Shown: positions 53,879 to 62,752, counted from the stretch's first letter. The stretch is DNA of 64,000 nt from Pseudomonas guariconensis (GCF_015680235.1 NZ_JADLJL010000018.1:31907-95906), one strand, 5' to 3'. Program-made: numbers and translations. The notes: generated by a model not told the origin, from the sequence alone.

Positions 53879-54084
53879 GCAGTGGTCACGAAAGCCTGGT
53901 CAAGATGGCCAACCAGATCGCCCAGTACTTCGCCAGCGAGCCCGACCGGGCGCTGGCGGTGGAGGGGGTGAGGCAGCATATCCAGAGCTTCTGGACGCCG
54001 GCCATGCGTCGGCAACTGGGGGAATGGTCCCAGGCCAATCCGCAGGCCGAGCTGCATACGTTGGTGCGTGAGGCACTGGCCTAG
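53875..54084 (+). CDS. fdsD: Formate dehydrogenase delta subunit FdsD
   Basis: 69 residues, overlapping fdsA by 4 nt. MANQIAQYFASEPDRALAVEGVRQHIQSFWTPAMRRQL matches the FdsD family, a small helical subunit required for stable assembly of the complex. In many fds operons fdsC (FdhD-like, cofactor sulphuration and delivery) lies between fdsA and fdsD; it is absent here. A REP pair follows at once and may end the transcript. Confidence 0.93.
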   Translation: MSSGHESLVKMANQIAQYFASEPDRALAVEGVRQHIQSFWTPAMRRQLGEWSQANPQAELHTLVREALA

Positions 54085-54094
54085 CGCGGTCCCG

Positions 54095-54171
54095 CCCAAT
54101 CGCCGGCAAGCCGACCCCCACAGGGGGCTGTGCCAATGCTCCCTGTGGGAGCCGGCTTGCCGGCGATTGGG
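54095..54171. repeat. REP pair, perfect 18-bp inverted arms
   Basis: CCCAATCGCCGGCAAGCC (54095-54112) and GGCTTGCCGGCGATTGGG (54154-54171) are exact reverse complements. The centre contains CCCCCACAGGGGG and CCCTGTGGGAG. It starts 11 nt after fdsD. Confidence 0.85.
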
Positions 54172-54268
54172 CCGCTCGCAAAAGATGAAAAGTCCGTCAT
54201 GTATGCCTGACGAATCCGGGGGCAATGCTACGCTCGCCAGATAACCCGCATTCGTATGGAAGTCACCC

Positions 54269-56086
54269 ATGGACATGAACTGGCACCAGGCCCTGCAGGA
54301 GAGCCTGAGCTGGCTCGCAATCGCCTCTCTGTTCACCCTTGCCGGCTTTGCCGCCGCCGGCGCCCTGGCGGTGCGTTTTACCCGTTGGGGCCGGCAGTTT
54401 TGGCAGCTTGCCGGCGCCTATTTCAATTTCAGGCGCAGCTGGCGCCCGTTGCTGGTGTTCGCGCTGTTGCTGGTACTTACGCTGTTTTCAGTACGGCTGA
54501 ACGTGCTGTTCTCGTTCTGGTACAACGGCTTCTACAGCGCCCTGCAAGCCCTCGACCAGACGGCGTTCTGGTACCTGCTGGGCGTATTCGCCGTATTGGC
54601 CACCATCCATGTGCTGCGCTCGTTGTTCACCTACTACGTGACCCAGGCCTTCAGCATCCGCTGGCGCGTGTGGCTGACCGAACGCCTGACGGCCGACTGG
54701 ATGCAGGGCGATGCCTACTACCGCGGGCGCTTCCTCGCAGAGCCGGTAGACAACCCTGACCAGCGTATCGAGCTGGACGTCAACGCATTCGTCACCGGGT
54801 CCGTGTCGCTGGCCTTGGGTGCGGTCAGCGCGCTGGTGTCCCTGGTCGCCTTCACCGCCATCTTGTGGGGGCTTTCCGCACCGCTGACGGTGGCTGGCAT
54901 GGAGATTCCCCGGGCGATGGTGTTTGCCGTGTACCTGTACGTCATCGTCGCGACCTGGATCGCCTTCCGCCTCGGGCGCCCGCTGATCCGCCTGAACTTC
55001 CTCAACGAAAAACTCACCGCCAATTTTCGTTATGCCCTGATGCGCCTGCGCGAGAACGCCGAGAACATCGCGTTCTACCAAGGGGCCCAGGTGGAGCGGG
55101 GTACGCTGTTGGGGCGCTTCGGCGCGCTGATCGTCAATGTCTGGGCGCTGGTCTACCGGAGCCTGAAATTCAACGGTTTCAACCTGGGGATCAGCCAGGT
55201 CGCGGTGGTATTCCCGTTCATTCTTCAGGCGCCGCGGTTCTTCAGTGGCGCGATCAAGCTCGGTGACGTCATGCAGACCTCCCAGGCCTTCGGCCAGGTG
55301 CAGGATTCGCTGTCGTTCTTCCGTGAGTCCTACGATACCTTCGCCCAATACCGCGCCACCCTGGACCGTCTGACCGGTTTCATCGACGCCAACCAACAAG
55401 CCAGCGCGTTGCCGCGGGTGGTCACCAAGGACCAAGCCCAGGCGCTGGACATCTCCGGCCTGCAGGTGTTGCGCCCCGATGGCCACCGTTTGATCGCCGA
55501 CCTCGAACTGCACCTGCAGGCCGGCCAGGCCCTACTGATCAAGGGGCCGTCCGGCAGTGGCAAGACCACATTGCTGCGGGCGTTGGCAGGCTTGTGGCCC
55601 TACGCCGAGGGCCAGGTCGCCCGGCCGTTGGGCAACCGTGCGCTGTTCCTCTCCCAGCGCCCGTACCTGCCGCTGGGCGACCTGCGCACCGCCATCGCCT
55701 ACCCGGCGGCCGGTGCGCCCGAGGACGACCTGCGGATGCAACAGGCCCTGCGCCAGGTCAACCTGGCCCACCTGGCCGAGCGTCTGGAAGTCAGTTGCGA
55801 TTGGTCGCATATCCTTTCGGTCGGTGAGCAGCAGCGCCTGGCTTTCGCTCGGCTGTTATTCAACCGGCCGCAGGTGGTGTTCCTCGACGAGTCCACCTCG
55901 GCCATGGATGAAGGGCTCGAACACGCGCTCTATTCACTGCTGCGCCATGAAATGCCCGACACCTTGCTGGTGAGCGTCGGCCACCGCAGCACCTTGGCCG
56001 CGTTCCACACCCACAGGCTGGAAGTCGATGGTCAGGGCGGCTGGTCGTTGTTCGAGCAGCAAGCGGTCGAGGGCACGCTGGCCTAG
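54269..56086 (+). CDS. ABC transporter, fused membrane and ATPase domains (SbmA/YddA type)
   Basis: 605 residues. Six helices in an ABC_membrane_2/SbmA-like domain (FALLLVLTLFSVRLNVLFSFWYNGFYSALQALDQ, then FWYLLGVFAVLATIHVLRSLFTYYVTQAFSIRWRVWLTERLTADWM, a typical SbmA/BacA/PMP70 motif set). The ATPase has Walker A IKGPSGSGKTTLLRALAGLWP, signature LSVGEQQRLAFAR and Walker B VVFLDESTSAMDE. The family includes E. coli YddA and mycobacterial vitamin B12/peptide carriers; the substrate cannot be told. GGAAG precedes the ATG. The MFS gene converges 5 nt downstream. Confidence 0.9.
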   Translation: MDMNWHQALQESLSWLAIASLFTLAGFAAAGALAVRFTRWGRQFWQLAGAYFNFRRSWRPLLVFALLLVLTLFSVRLNVLFSFWYNGFYSALQALDQTAFWYLLGVFAVLATIHVLRSLFTYYVTQAFSIRWRVWLTERLTADWMQGDAYYRGRFLAEPVDNPDQRIELDVNAFVTGSVSLALGAVSALVSLVAFTAILWGLSAPLTVAGMEIPRAMVFAVYLYVIVATWIAFRLGRPLIRLNFLNEKLTANFRYALMRLRENAENIAFYQGAQVERGTLLGRFGALIVNVWALVYRSLKFNGFNLGISQVAVVFPFILQAPRFFSGAIKLGDVMQTSQAFGQVQDSLSFFRESYDTFAQYRATLDRLTGFIDANQQASALPRVVTKDQAQALDISGLQVLRPDGHRLIADLELHLQAGQALLIKGPSGSGKTTLLRALAGLWPYAEGQVARPLGNRALFLSQRPYLPLGDLRTAIAYPAAGAPEDDLRMQQALRQVNLAHLAERLEVSCDWSHILSVGEQQRLAFARLLFNRPQVVFLDESTSAMDEGLEHALYSLLRHEMPDTLLVSVGHRSTLAAFHTHRLEVDGQGGWSLFEQQAVEGTLA

Positions 56087-56091
56087 TTCTG

Positions 56092-57309
56092 TCAGCGGTC
56101 GATGGCTCCGCGCAACAGGGCCACCCCGGCGAGGGTGGCCGCGGCGAGGAGGGCACCCAGCAGGAACGTGGCCTGGTAGCCGGCGGCATCCCAGAGCAGG
56201 CCGGCCATTACGCTGGCGACCAGCAACGCCACCCCGGACAGCAGGTTGAACATCCCGAACGCAGTGCCGCGCAAATCAGCCGGTGCGCTGTCGGCGATCA
56301 GCGCGCTGAAGATGCCCTGGGTAAAGCCCATGTGCAGCCCCCACAGCACCACGCCCAATCCCAGGCCCAGCCAGCCCGGTGCCCATGCCAGGGTCAGGTC
56401 GGCGGCCACCAGCAGCCCCAGGCCGATCAGCAGCATCGCCCGGCGCCCGACCTGGTCCGACAAGGCGCCGGCAGGGTAGGCCGAGAGTGAGTAGGCCAGC
56501 GACATCAGCACCAGCACAGCGGGCGCCCACAAGGCTGGCAGGCCCATGGCCTGGCCACGCAGCAGCAGGAAGGCTTCACTGAAGCGCGCCAGGGTAAACA
56601 CCGTCGCCAGGATGATCAGCCGCCAGTAACGCCCGCCCAGGCGGGCCAGTTCCTTGACCGCCAGAGGGGCGCGCACGGGAGCTGGCCTGCTGGAAGCCTC
56701 GGGCTCGCGAACGAAGGCGATGAGTACGAACAGGGCCAGGAAAGCCGGTATCACCGCTATCCAGAACACCGTCTGGAAGTGGCTGGCCGTCAGCCACATC
56801 AACAGGATCGCCAGCAATGGCCCGAGGAAGGCGCCCACGGTATCCAACGCCTGGCGCAGGCCGAAGGCCGCACCCCGCAGCCCAGGCGGGGTGACATCGG
56901 CGATAAGCGCGTCCCGCGGGGCCCCGCGGATGCCCTTGCCGATCCGGTCGACGAAGCGCGCCCCGACCAGCCACCCCAGCCCCGAAGCCAGGGGAAACAC
57001 CGGCTTGGTCAGCGCCGCCAGGCCATAACCCAGCACCGTGAGCAGCTTGCGCTTGCCCAGCCGGTCGCTCAGCGCGCCGGAAAATACCTTGCTGATCGAC
57101 GCCGTCGCCTCGGCTATACCTTCGATGAAACCCACCGCTACCACCGAAGTGCCCAGTACCGTGACCATGTAGAGCGGCAGCAACGCGTGGATCATTTCCG
57201 AGGAAATGTCCATGAACATCGACACGAAACCCAGGGCCCAGACGCTACGGGGGATGGCCTGGAGCGTCTGGTGGGAGGGCGAGGAGGGGGCGTGGCCAGC
57301 ATGTCTCAT
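56092..57309 (-). CDS. MFS transporter
   Basis: 405 residues, 12 predicted helices. The loop 2-3 signature appears as GALSDRLGKRKLLTVLG and its repeat as GALSDQVGRRAMLLIGLG. FVDRIGKGIRGAPRDALIADVTPPGLRGAAFGLRQALDT is characteristic of a subgroup of putative drug or metabolite carriers seen near metal and iron genes. No substrate can be assigned. GAGG precedes the ATG. It diverges from the Fur-box promoter of the receptor gene, so iron could affect both. Confidence 0.88.
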   Translation of the reverse strand: MRHAGHAPSSPSHQTLQAIPRSVWALGFVSMFMDISSEMIHALLPLYMVTVLGTSVVAVGFIEGIAEATASISKVFSGALSDRLGKRKLLTVLGYGLAALTKPVFPLASGLGWLVGARFVDRIGKGIRGAPRDALIADVTPPGLRGAAFGLRQALDTVGAFLGPLLAILLMWLTASHFQTVFWIAVIPAFLALFVLIAFVREPEASSRPAPVRAPLAVKELARLGGRYWRLIILATVFTLARFSEAFLLLRGQAMGLPALWAPAVLVLMSLAYSLSAYPAGALSDQVGRRAMLLIGLGLLVAADLTLAWAPGWLGLGLGVVLWGLHMGFTQGIFSALIADSAPADLRGTAFGMFNLLSGVALLVASVMAGLLWDAAGYQATFLLGALLAAATLAGVALLRGAIDR

Positions 57310-57629
57310 CGAGGTCCTCGCGGGCTTGTCATGTTCGATACGGTGTAATGCTCTTCACTGTAGGACATGGCCATGTCGGAGACGAACTGCTGGGTCGAGT
57401 CGGGTGAGGACCAGCGCTGCGGCGGTCCGGCAATTGCGGTGGTATGGCAAGGGCTTCGCCCTTGATCGCGGGACAAGCCCGCTCCCACAAGTTCCCTGCC
57501 TATCTGTAAATTTCGTAAATAAGATTTAAACCCATTTGAGAATCATTATATTCACGATCCCTGTCAGCCCCCGTAATCGTATGGGGGCCGGGTTATGCCT
57601 TTGGCCCATGAACCGCAGGAGATCTGTCG
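57310..57629. other. 320-nt divergent spacer between MFS and receptor genes
   Basis: Holds an AAGGGC-TTCG-CCCTT hairpin (near 57450-57465), a leftward REP unit (57465-57492), then an AT-rich stretch (57505-57555) with the Fur box. No gene. Confidence 0.6.
57535..57553 (+). promoter_or_regulatory. Fur box of the catecholate receptor
   Basis: TTTGAGAATCATTATATTC. The core TGAGAAT-C-ATTATAT fits the 7-1-7 Fur pattern TGATAAT-N-ATTATCA with two or three mismatches. It lies 77 nt before the receptor ATG in an otherwise GC-rich region. Confidence 0.75.
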
Positions 57630-59864
57630 ATGCAACCCAGAACCTCACCCAACAGCTTGGCCCTGGCCTTTGTCGCACTGGCGTCGCCGGCCATGGTGGC
57701 GACTGCGGCCCAGGCCGAGCAGAAGCAGGCCGCCGAGGTGCTGGAGGTTCCGGTCGATGGCAATGCCTTGGTGATCCAGGACACCCTGGTCACCGCCGAA
57801 CGTGAAGCTCGCCAGGCCCTGGGCACCTCGATCATCACCGAGGAGGACATCAAGCGCCATCCGCCGGCCAACGACCTGTCCGACCTCATCCGCCGCGAAC
57901 CCGGGGTCAACCTGACCGGCAACAGCGCCAGCGGCGCGAGGGGCAACAACCGCCAGATCGACCTGCGCGGCATGGGCCCGGAGAACACCCTGATCCTCAT
58001 CGATGGCAAACCGTCGAGTGCGCGCAACTCGGTGCGCTACGGCTGGAACGGTGACCGCGATACCCGTGGCGAGACCAACTGGGTGCCGGCCGAGGCGGTC
58101 GAGCGTATCGAGATTCTTCGCGGCCCGGCTGCGGCGCGCTACGGCTCCGGCGCCATGGGCGGGGTGGTGAACATCATCACCAAGCGCCCCACCGACGAAC
58201 TCAAGGGCAATGTCAGCCTCTACACCCAGCTGCCCGAAGACAGCGCCGAAGGGGCCAGCCGCCGGGCCAACTTCAACCTCGGCGGTGGCCTGACCGAGAA
58301 CCTGGGCTTTCGCCTCTACGGCGGTCTGGCCAAGACCGACGCCGACGACCTGGACATCAACGCAGGGCACGCCAACAGCGCCTTGGTGGCCGGCCGCGAG
58401 GGCGTGCGCAACAAGGACATCAACGGCCTGTTGAGCTGGAAGCTCAACGACGAGCATCGTCTGGAACTCAACGCCGGCTACAGCCGCCAGGGCAACATCT
58501 TTGCCGGCGACACCATGAACAGCAACGGTGGCGGCGACCCGGAATTCGTCTCCAACCTGTATGGCCATGAAACCAACGTCATGCAGCGCAGCACCTACGA
58601 CCTGACCCACCTGGGCGACTTCACCTGGGGTACCAGCAAGACCGTGCTGGCCTATGAATACGTGCGCAACTGGCGGTTGAACGAAGGCCTGGCCGGGCGC
58701 ACCGAAGGCGCGCCGAACGACGAGGGGGCAGCGATGTCGCGCCTGCGCAACACCCGCCTGAACAGCGAAGTGAACCTGCCGTTCGCCCTGGGCAGCACAG
58801 AGCACGTGCTGACCCTGGGCGGGGAGTACCTGTACGAATCGCTCAACGACCAGGGCTCGTTCCGTCCGCAGACGTCCGACCCGAGCGGCAATGACCCGAT
58901 CGTTGGCTTCGACCGCAGTGAAACCAAGATGACCGCCAGAAGCTACGCGTTGTTCGTCGAGGACAACATCGTACTGGGTGACACCACCATCACCCCGGGT
59001 CTGCGCTTCGATCATCACGAAACCTTCGGCGACAACTTCAGCCCGAGCCTGAATCTGTCGCACAAGCTCACCGAGGCCCTGAGCCTCAAAGGCGGCATCG
59101 CCCGTGCCTACAAGACACCGAACCTGTACCAGTCCAACCCCAACTACCTGCTCTACAGTCGGGGTAACGGTTGCAGCGTGAAACAGACCAACAACGGCGG
59201 TTGCTACCTGCAGGGCAACGCCGATCTCAAGCCTGAGATCAGCGTCAACAAGGAAATCGGCCTGCTGTACGACCGTGGCAGCTGGCGGACCAGCGCGACC
59301 TACTTTCGCAATGACTACAAGAACAAGATCATCGGTGGTACCGATGTGGTCTACAACCTGGGCAGCGGATCGCGTGTGACCCAATGGGAAAACGCCGGCA
59401 AGGCGCGGGTCGAAGGCATCGAGGGCAACTTCTTCATGGAGCTGACCCCGACCCTGGACTGGAACACCAACCTGACCTGGATGCTCGACAACGACAACCG
59501 CGAGACCGGCGAGCCGCTGTCGGTGATCCCCGAATACACCGTCAACACCACCCTCGACTGGCGTGCTACCGACAAGCTGTCGTTCCAGGTGGCGGGTACC
59601 TATTTCGGCAAACAGAAGTCGCCGACCTACAACTACCGCACCGAGCAGGACTACGACAAGGCTGCCCAGCAGGACGTGAAGGCGTATGGCCTGGTGGACG
59701 TGAGTGCTGGTTACAAGTTCAACGCCAACTATGACGTGCGGGTAGGGGTGAACAACCTCTTCGACAAGCAGATCCTGCGCGGCGGCAACGCCAGCAGCTC
59801 GGGGGCCAACACCTACAACCAGCCGGGGCGTGCGGTGTTCGCGGCGCTGAATATTTCGTTCTGA
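57630..59864 (+). CDS. TonB-dependent catecholate siderophore receptor (FepA/PfeA family)
   Basis: 744 residues; PfeA of P. aeruginosa is about this long. A signal peptide ends ATAAQA. A TonB-box-like segment (IQDTLVTAER) leads to the plug: DIKRHPPANDLSDLIRREPGVNLTG, RGMGPENTLILIDGKP and RYGWNGDRDTRGETNWVPAE, the FepA/PfeA plug signature, then IEILRGPAAARYGSGAMGGVVNIITK. A 22-strand barrel ends in LNISF with terminal Phe. CSVKQTNNGGC is a disulphide loop as in FepA. Likely imports ferric enterobactin or a similar catecholate. AGGAGA precedes the ATG. No pfeRS-like regulators adjoin it. Confidence 0.9.
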   Translation: MQPRTSPNSLALAFVALASPAMVATAAQAEQKQAAEVLEVPVDGNALVIQDTLVTAEREARQALGTSIITEEDIKRHPPANDLSDLIRREPGVNLTGNSASGARGNNRQIDLRGMGPENTLILIDGKPSSARNSVRYGWNGDRDTRGETNWVPAEAVERIEILRGPAAARYGSGAMGGVVNIITKRPTDELKGNVSLYTQLPEDSAEGASRRANFNLGGGLTENLGFRLYGGLAKTDADDLDINAGHANSALVAGREGVRNKDINGLLSWKLNDEHRLELNAGYSRQGNIFAGDTMNSNGGGDPEFVSNLYGHETNVMQRSTYDLTHLGDFTWGTSKTVLAYEYVRNWRLNEGLAGRTEGAPNDEGAAMSRLRNTRLNSEVNLPFALGSTEHVLTLGGEYLYESLNDQGSFRPQTSDPSGNDPIVGFDRSETKMTARSYALFVEDNIVLGDTTITPGLRFDHHETFGDNFSPSLNLSHKLTEALSLKGGIARAYKTPNLYQSNPNYLLYSRGNGCSVKQTNNGGCYLQGNADLKPEISVNKEIGLLYDRGSWRTSATYFRNDYKNKIIGGTDVVYNLGSGSRVTQWENAGKARVEGIEGNFFMELTPTLDWNTNLTWMLDNDNRETGEPLSVIPEYTVNTTLDWRATDKLSFQVAGTYFGKQKSPTYNYRTEQDYDKAAQQDVKAYGLVDVSAGYKFNANYDVRVGVNNLFDKQILRGGNASSSGANTYNQPGRAVFAALNISF

Positions 59865-59873
59865 TGTGTACAG

Positions 59874-59931
59874 GGGCCGCTGTGCGGCCCGATCGCGTAG
59901 AGCCTGTAGGAACGGGCTTGTCCCGCGATCG
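59874..59931 (+). repeat. Hairpin plus REP unit between receptor and reductase genes
   Basis: GGGCCGC-TGT-GCGGCCC (59874-59890) followed by a REP unit (CCTGTAGGAACGGGCTTGTC plus CCGCGATCG, to 59931). It could lower read-through from the receptor into the three-gene membrane module. Confidence 0.6.
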
Positions 59932-59968
59932 GTCTGCGCAGCAGTCCCGTGCACTCAAGGAGCCGTCG

Positions 59969-60256
59969 ATGAGCACGCTTTCCACCAGCCTGGGCATCCT
60001 CTCGCGCAGCGCCGCCGCATTGCTCGGCGGCTATGCCTTCACCTACGCCTTCACGGCCTGCCTGGCCCGTCTGTTGCCGCTGGCCCCGGCCGATGCCGTG
60101 ACCGTCGCCACGCTACCGGCCTTCATCTTCTACACCGCCGCGATCCTTTGGGCCTTCGCCAGCCGTGATGCCTTGCGTGCCTGGCTGCCCATGGCCATCG
60201 CCACACCACTGGCTATGGCAGGGTTCTGGCCCCAGGTCGTGAGGTGGCTGGCATGA
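59969..60256 (+). CDS. DUF3649 membrane protein (FpvH-like iron-uptake accessory)
   Basis: 95 residues from the ATG at 59969 (AAGGAG upstream). Three helices (LGGYAFTYAFTACLARLLPL; ATLPAFIFYTAAILWAFA; WLPMAIATPLAMAGFW). DUF3649 proteins lie beside PepSY reductase-type genes in iron operons of Pseudomonas (the fpvGHJK region). Overlaps the next gene by 4 nt (ATGA). Confidence 0.82.
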   Translation: MSTLSTSLGILSRSAAALLGGYAFTYAFTACLARLLPLAPADAVTVATLPAFIFYTAAILWAFASRDALRAWLPMAIATPLAMAGFWPQVVRWLA

Positions 60257-61782
60257 AGAACACCTTCACCCAATCGATGGCTTGGTTGCATACCTGGGCC
60301 GGGTTGATCTTCGGCTGGTTGCTGTTCGCCATCTTCGTCACCGGTACCCTGGCGGTGTTCGACAAGGAACTCAGCCATTGGATGCAGCCGGAGATTCCGG
60401 CCAGCGCAGTCTCCCAGGCCGACGCCGCCCACCGCGCCATCGCCTACCTGCAGGCCCATGAGCCCACTGCTGATAACTGGGGCATCAGCCTGCCCACCGA
60501 GCGCTCGCCGGGGCTGCGGGTTTCCACCGGCGACCGTCGCCATGGCGTCGGCGTGCAACTGGACCCGCAGACCGGCGAGCCGATCCAGGTGCGTGACAGC
60601 GTCGGCGGCAATTTCTTCTTCCGCTTCCATTTCACCCTGGATCTGCCGCGCAATTGGGGCATCTTCGTGGTCGGCGCCTTGGCCTTGGTGATGCTGGCGG
60701 CACTGGTCACCGGCATCGTGATCCACAAGAAGATCTTCAAGGAGTTCTTCACCTTCCGCCCGGCCAAGGGGCAGCGTTCCTGGCTGGATTTTCACAATGC
60801 GAGCGCGGTGCTGTTGCTGCCGTTCCACCTGATGATCACCTATACCGGGCTGGTGATCTTCATGCTCATCTACATCCCGGCCGGGGTCGACGCGCTGTTC
60901 GACGGCGACACCCGGGCGTATTTCCAGGCCCAGGGCAATGCGCGGCCGGAGACGCCGCGCCAGTTGGTCCGGCAGCCTGGTGTATTGGTCGACGTGGCCC
61001 CCTTGCTGGCCGAAGCCCAGGCACGGCTGGGGCCTATCGGCGGCCTGAACATCCGTAACCCCAATACGGCCGCGGCGCGCATCGAGATCCGCCCTGAGCT
61101 TGGCAACCGCATCGCCCTGACCAAAGGGCACGCCATGGTCTTCGACGGTGTCACCGGCGAACGGCTCGGCGACGTACCCGAGCTGCGCCCGGCACCGCTG
61201 ACCCAGCGGGTGATGGCAGGCCTGCATTTTGCTCAGTTCGGTGGCTACCCCATGCGTTGGTTGTACTTCGTATGCGGGCTGGTGAGCTGCGCGATGATCG
61301 CCAGCGGGCTGGTACTGTTCTGCGTCAAGCGCGGGCGCAAGTACGCCGACGCCACGGACGAGACGTGGCCGCGTCGCTGGTACCGGTTGGCCGAGGTCTG
61401 CAACATCGGGTTCGTCAGCGGCCTGTTGCTGGCCTGCGTCGGCCTGCTGTGGGCCAGTCGCCTGCTGCCGGTGGAGTTGGCGCACCGCGAGGCCTGGGAG
61501 GTGCGGGCGTTCTTCGGCGCTTGGTTGTTGGCGCTGTTGCACGCAGGCGTGCGACCTGCCAGGCGCGCCTGGGTCGAGCAATTGGGCCTGGTTTCGTTGT
61601 TGTGTGCCGGGCTTGGCGTACTGGGTGCAGCCAGTGGGGCGAGCGGCAACCTGCGGTTGGGCGTCGAAGCCACCGGCTTGGTCCTGGGCTTGGGGCTGGC
61701 CATGGCGGCCTGGCGAGTGGCGCGTGCCGATGGGGCGCCGGTGAAGCGCCGTACAGCGCGCTACGTGGGGGCCAAGGGATGA
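60253..61782 (+). CDS. PepSY-TM protein (FpvG-like siderophore-iron reductase)
   Basis: 509 residues. PepSY_TM fold: TM1 with FTQSMAWLHTWAGLIFGWLLFAIFVTGTLAVFDKELSHWM, PepSY-type periplasmic parts, RFHFTLDLPRNWGIFVVGALALVMLAALVTGIVIHKKIF, WLDFHNASAVLLLPFHLMITYTGLVIFML, and further helices to the C terminus (LLALLHAGVRPARRAW). Several membrane His residues (in LHTW, RFHF, DFHN, PFHL, GLHF) could bind haem or iron. FpvG reduces ferripyoverdine iron in P. aeruginosa; by analogy this may reduce catecholate-bound iron delivered by the upstream receptor. That pairing is inference. Confidence 0.87.
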   Translation: MKNTFTQSMAWLHTWAGLIFGWLLFAIFVTGTLAVFDKELSHWMQPEIPASAVSQADAAHRAIAYLQAHEPTADNWGISLPTERSPGLRVSTGDRRHGVGVQLDPQTGEPIQVRDSVGGNFFFRFHFTLDLPRNWGIFVVGALALVMLAALVTGIVIHKKIFKEFFTFRPAKGQRSWLDFHNASAVLLLPFHLMITYTGLVIFMLIYIPAGVDALFDGDTRAYFQAQGNARPETPRQLVRQPGVLVDVAPLLAEAQARLGPIGGLNIRNPNTAAARIEIRPELGNRIALTKGHAMVFDGVTGERLGDVPELRPAPLTQRVMAGLHFAQFGGYPMRWLYFVCGLVSCAMIASGLVLFCVKRGRKYADATDETWPRRWYRLAEVCNIGFVSGLLLACVGLLWASRLLPVELAHREAWEVRAFFGAWLLALLHAGVRPARRAWVEQLGLVSLLCAGLGVLGAASGASGNLRLGVEATGLVLGLGLAMAAWRVARADGAPVKRRTARYVGAKG

Positions 61783-62105
61783 CGATGATGATGGTGGGGG
61801 GCCTGTTGTGGGCCTACGTAGGCATGGTCGGCCTGTGCCAAGGGCTGGAGCGGCACTACAAGCAGGTCTGGGGCAGGGCATGCCCGCCGCTGCTGCGCCG
61901 TGCACTGCGTGGCGGCGGCTGGGCAGCGCTGGCCGTTAGCCTGCTACTGTGCGCCGAAGCCTGGGGCTGGGCCATGGGGCCGGTGGCCTGGTTCGGGATG
62001 ATCTCGCTGGCGGCAGTGGTGCTGGTGCTGCTGCTGCCGTATTGGCCGCGGCTGGCAATTGGGCTGGCGGGGTTGCTGCCGCTCTGGGCGGTGTCGATAC
62101 TCTGA
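61779..62105 (+). CDS. DUF3325 membrane protein
   Basis: 108 residues from the ATG at 61779, overlapping the PepSY gene by 4 nt. Three to four helices (MMMVGGLLWAYVGMVGLCQGLERHYKQVWG; WAALAVSLLLCAEAWGWAMG; LAAVVLVLLLPYWPRLAIGLAGLLPLW). DUF3325 accompanies DUF3649 and PepSY proteins in iron-uptake gene sets. No catalytic motif. Confidence 0.82.
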   Translation: MTMMMVGGLLWAYVGMVGLCQGLERHYKQVWGRACPPLLRRALRGGGWAALAVSLLLCAEAWGWAMGPVAWFGMISLAAVVLVLLLPYWPRLAIGLAGLLPLWAVSIL

Positions 62106-62130
62106 GCACCGCTCAACGACGAGACCACCT

Positions 62131-62670
62131 GTGAAAGCCGTTCGCCTGACCCTCATCTGCCATGCCTTGACCCAGAGCCAAAAGGTCGGACACTTCCACG
62201 CTGTCGACGAGGCCATCCTGCCCGTAGGCCACTGGCCCGCCGCAGCCGAGCCGGGCATTCGCATCCTGAGCGCGCCTGAACCTCGCGCGCTGCAAACGGC
62301 CATCGGCCTCGGGGCAACCCCAGCTATCGAGCCGGCCCTGGCGGACGTTGACCTGGGCGCCTGGCAGGGGCTGGCGCTCAAGCACTTGCAGGCCGAGGCC
62401 CCCGAAGCATTGGAACAATGGCTGCAAGATCCGCACTGCGCACCCCATGGTGGCGAGCCCATCGGCCAGCTTTGCCAACGGATTGCGGCCTGGCTGGAGG
62501 CGTTCAACGGGCCGGGAGAGACCTGGGCGGTGACCCACCCGCAGGTGATACGGGCTGCGCTGGTTCATGTGCTGGGCAGCCCATTGGCGGGGTTTCAGCA
62601 TATCGACGTGCTGCCATTGGCGCGGTTGCAGTTGAGCCGGGCGGGGCAGTGGCGGTTACGCTTGGGCTGA
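62131..62670 (+). CDS. Histidine-phosphatase-family protein with altered RHG motif
   Basis: 179 residues from a GTG at 62131, 25 nt after the DUF3325 gene. Phosphoglycerate-mutase fold: LILSAPEPRALQTA-type segment, DVDLGAWQGLAL, PHGGEPIGQLCQRIAAWL, and the second catalytic His in WAVTHPQVIRAALVHVLG. The first motif, normally RHG, reads ICHALTQSQ: the catalytic His is kept but Arg is Cys and Gly is Ala. Phosphatase activity is therefore doubtful. It is the last gene of the iron-module strand and is probably co-transcribed. Confidence 0.8.
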   Translation: MKAVRLTLICHALTQSQKVGHFHAVDEAILPVGHWPAAAEPGIRILSAPEPRALQTAIGLGATPAIEPALADVDLGAWQGLALKHLQAEAPEALEQWLQDPHCAPHGGEPIGQLCQRIAAWLEAFNGPGETWAVTHPQVIRAALVHVLGSPLAGFQHIDVLPLARLQLSRAGQWRLRLG

Positions 62671-62693
62671 GCGAGCTGGAGGGCTCCCGGGAT

Positions 62694-62721
62694 CCTGTAG
62701 GAGCGGCCTTGTGCCGCGAAA
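62694..62721 (+). repeat. REP unit
   Basis: CCTGTAGGAGCGGCCTTGTG then CCGCGAAA, between the convergent histidine-phosphatase and TauE genes. Confidence 0.65.
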
Positions 62722-62752
62722 GGCGCGCACAGCGCGCCCCCCATTACCCGAT

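Noticed and set aside
57645..59954. 769-codon open frame opposite the TonB receptor
   Set aside because: Same shadow effect; low-complexity composition and no motif. Similar long opposite frames at 13420-15561, 24790-27237 and 51629-53851 are rejected for the same reason.
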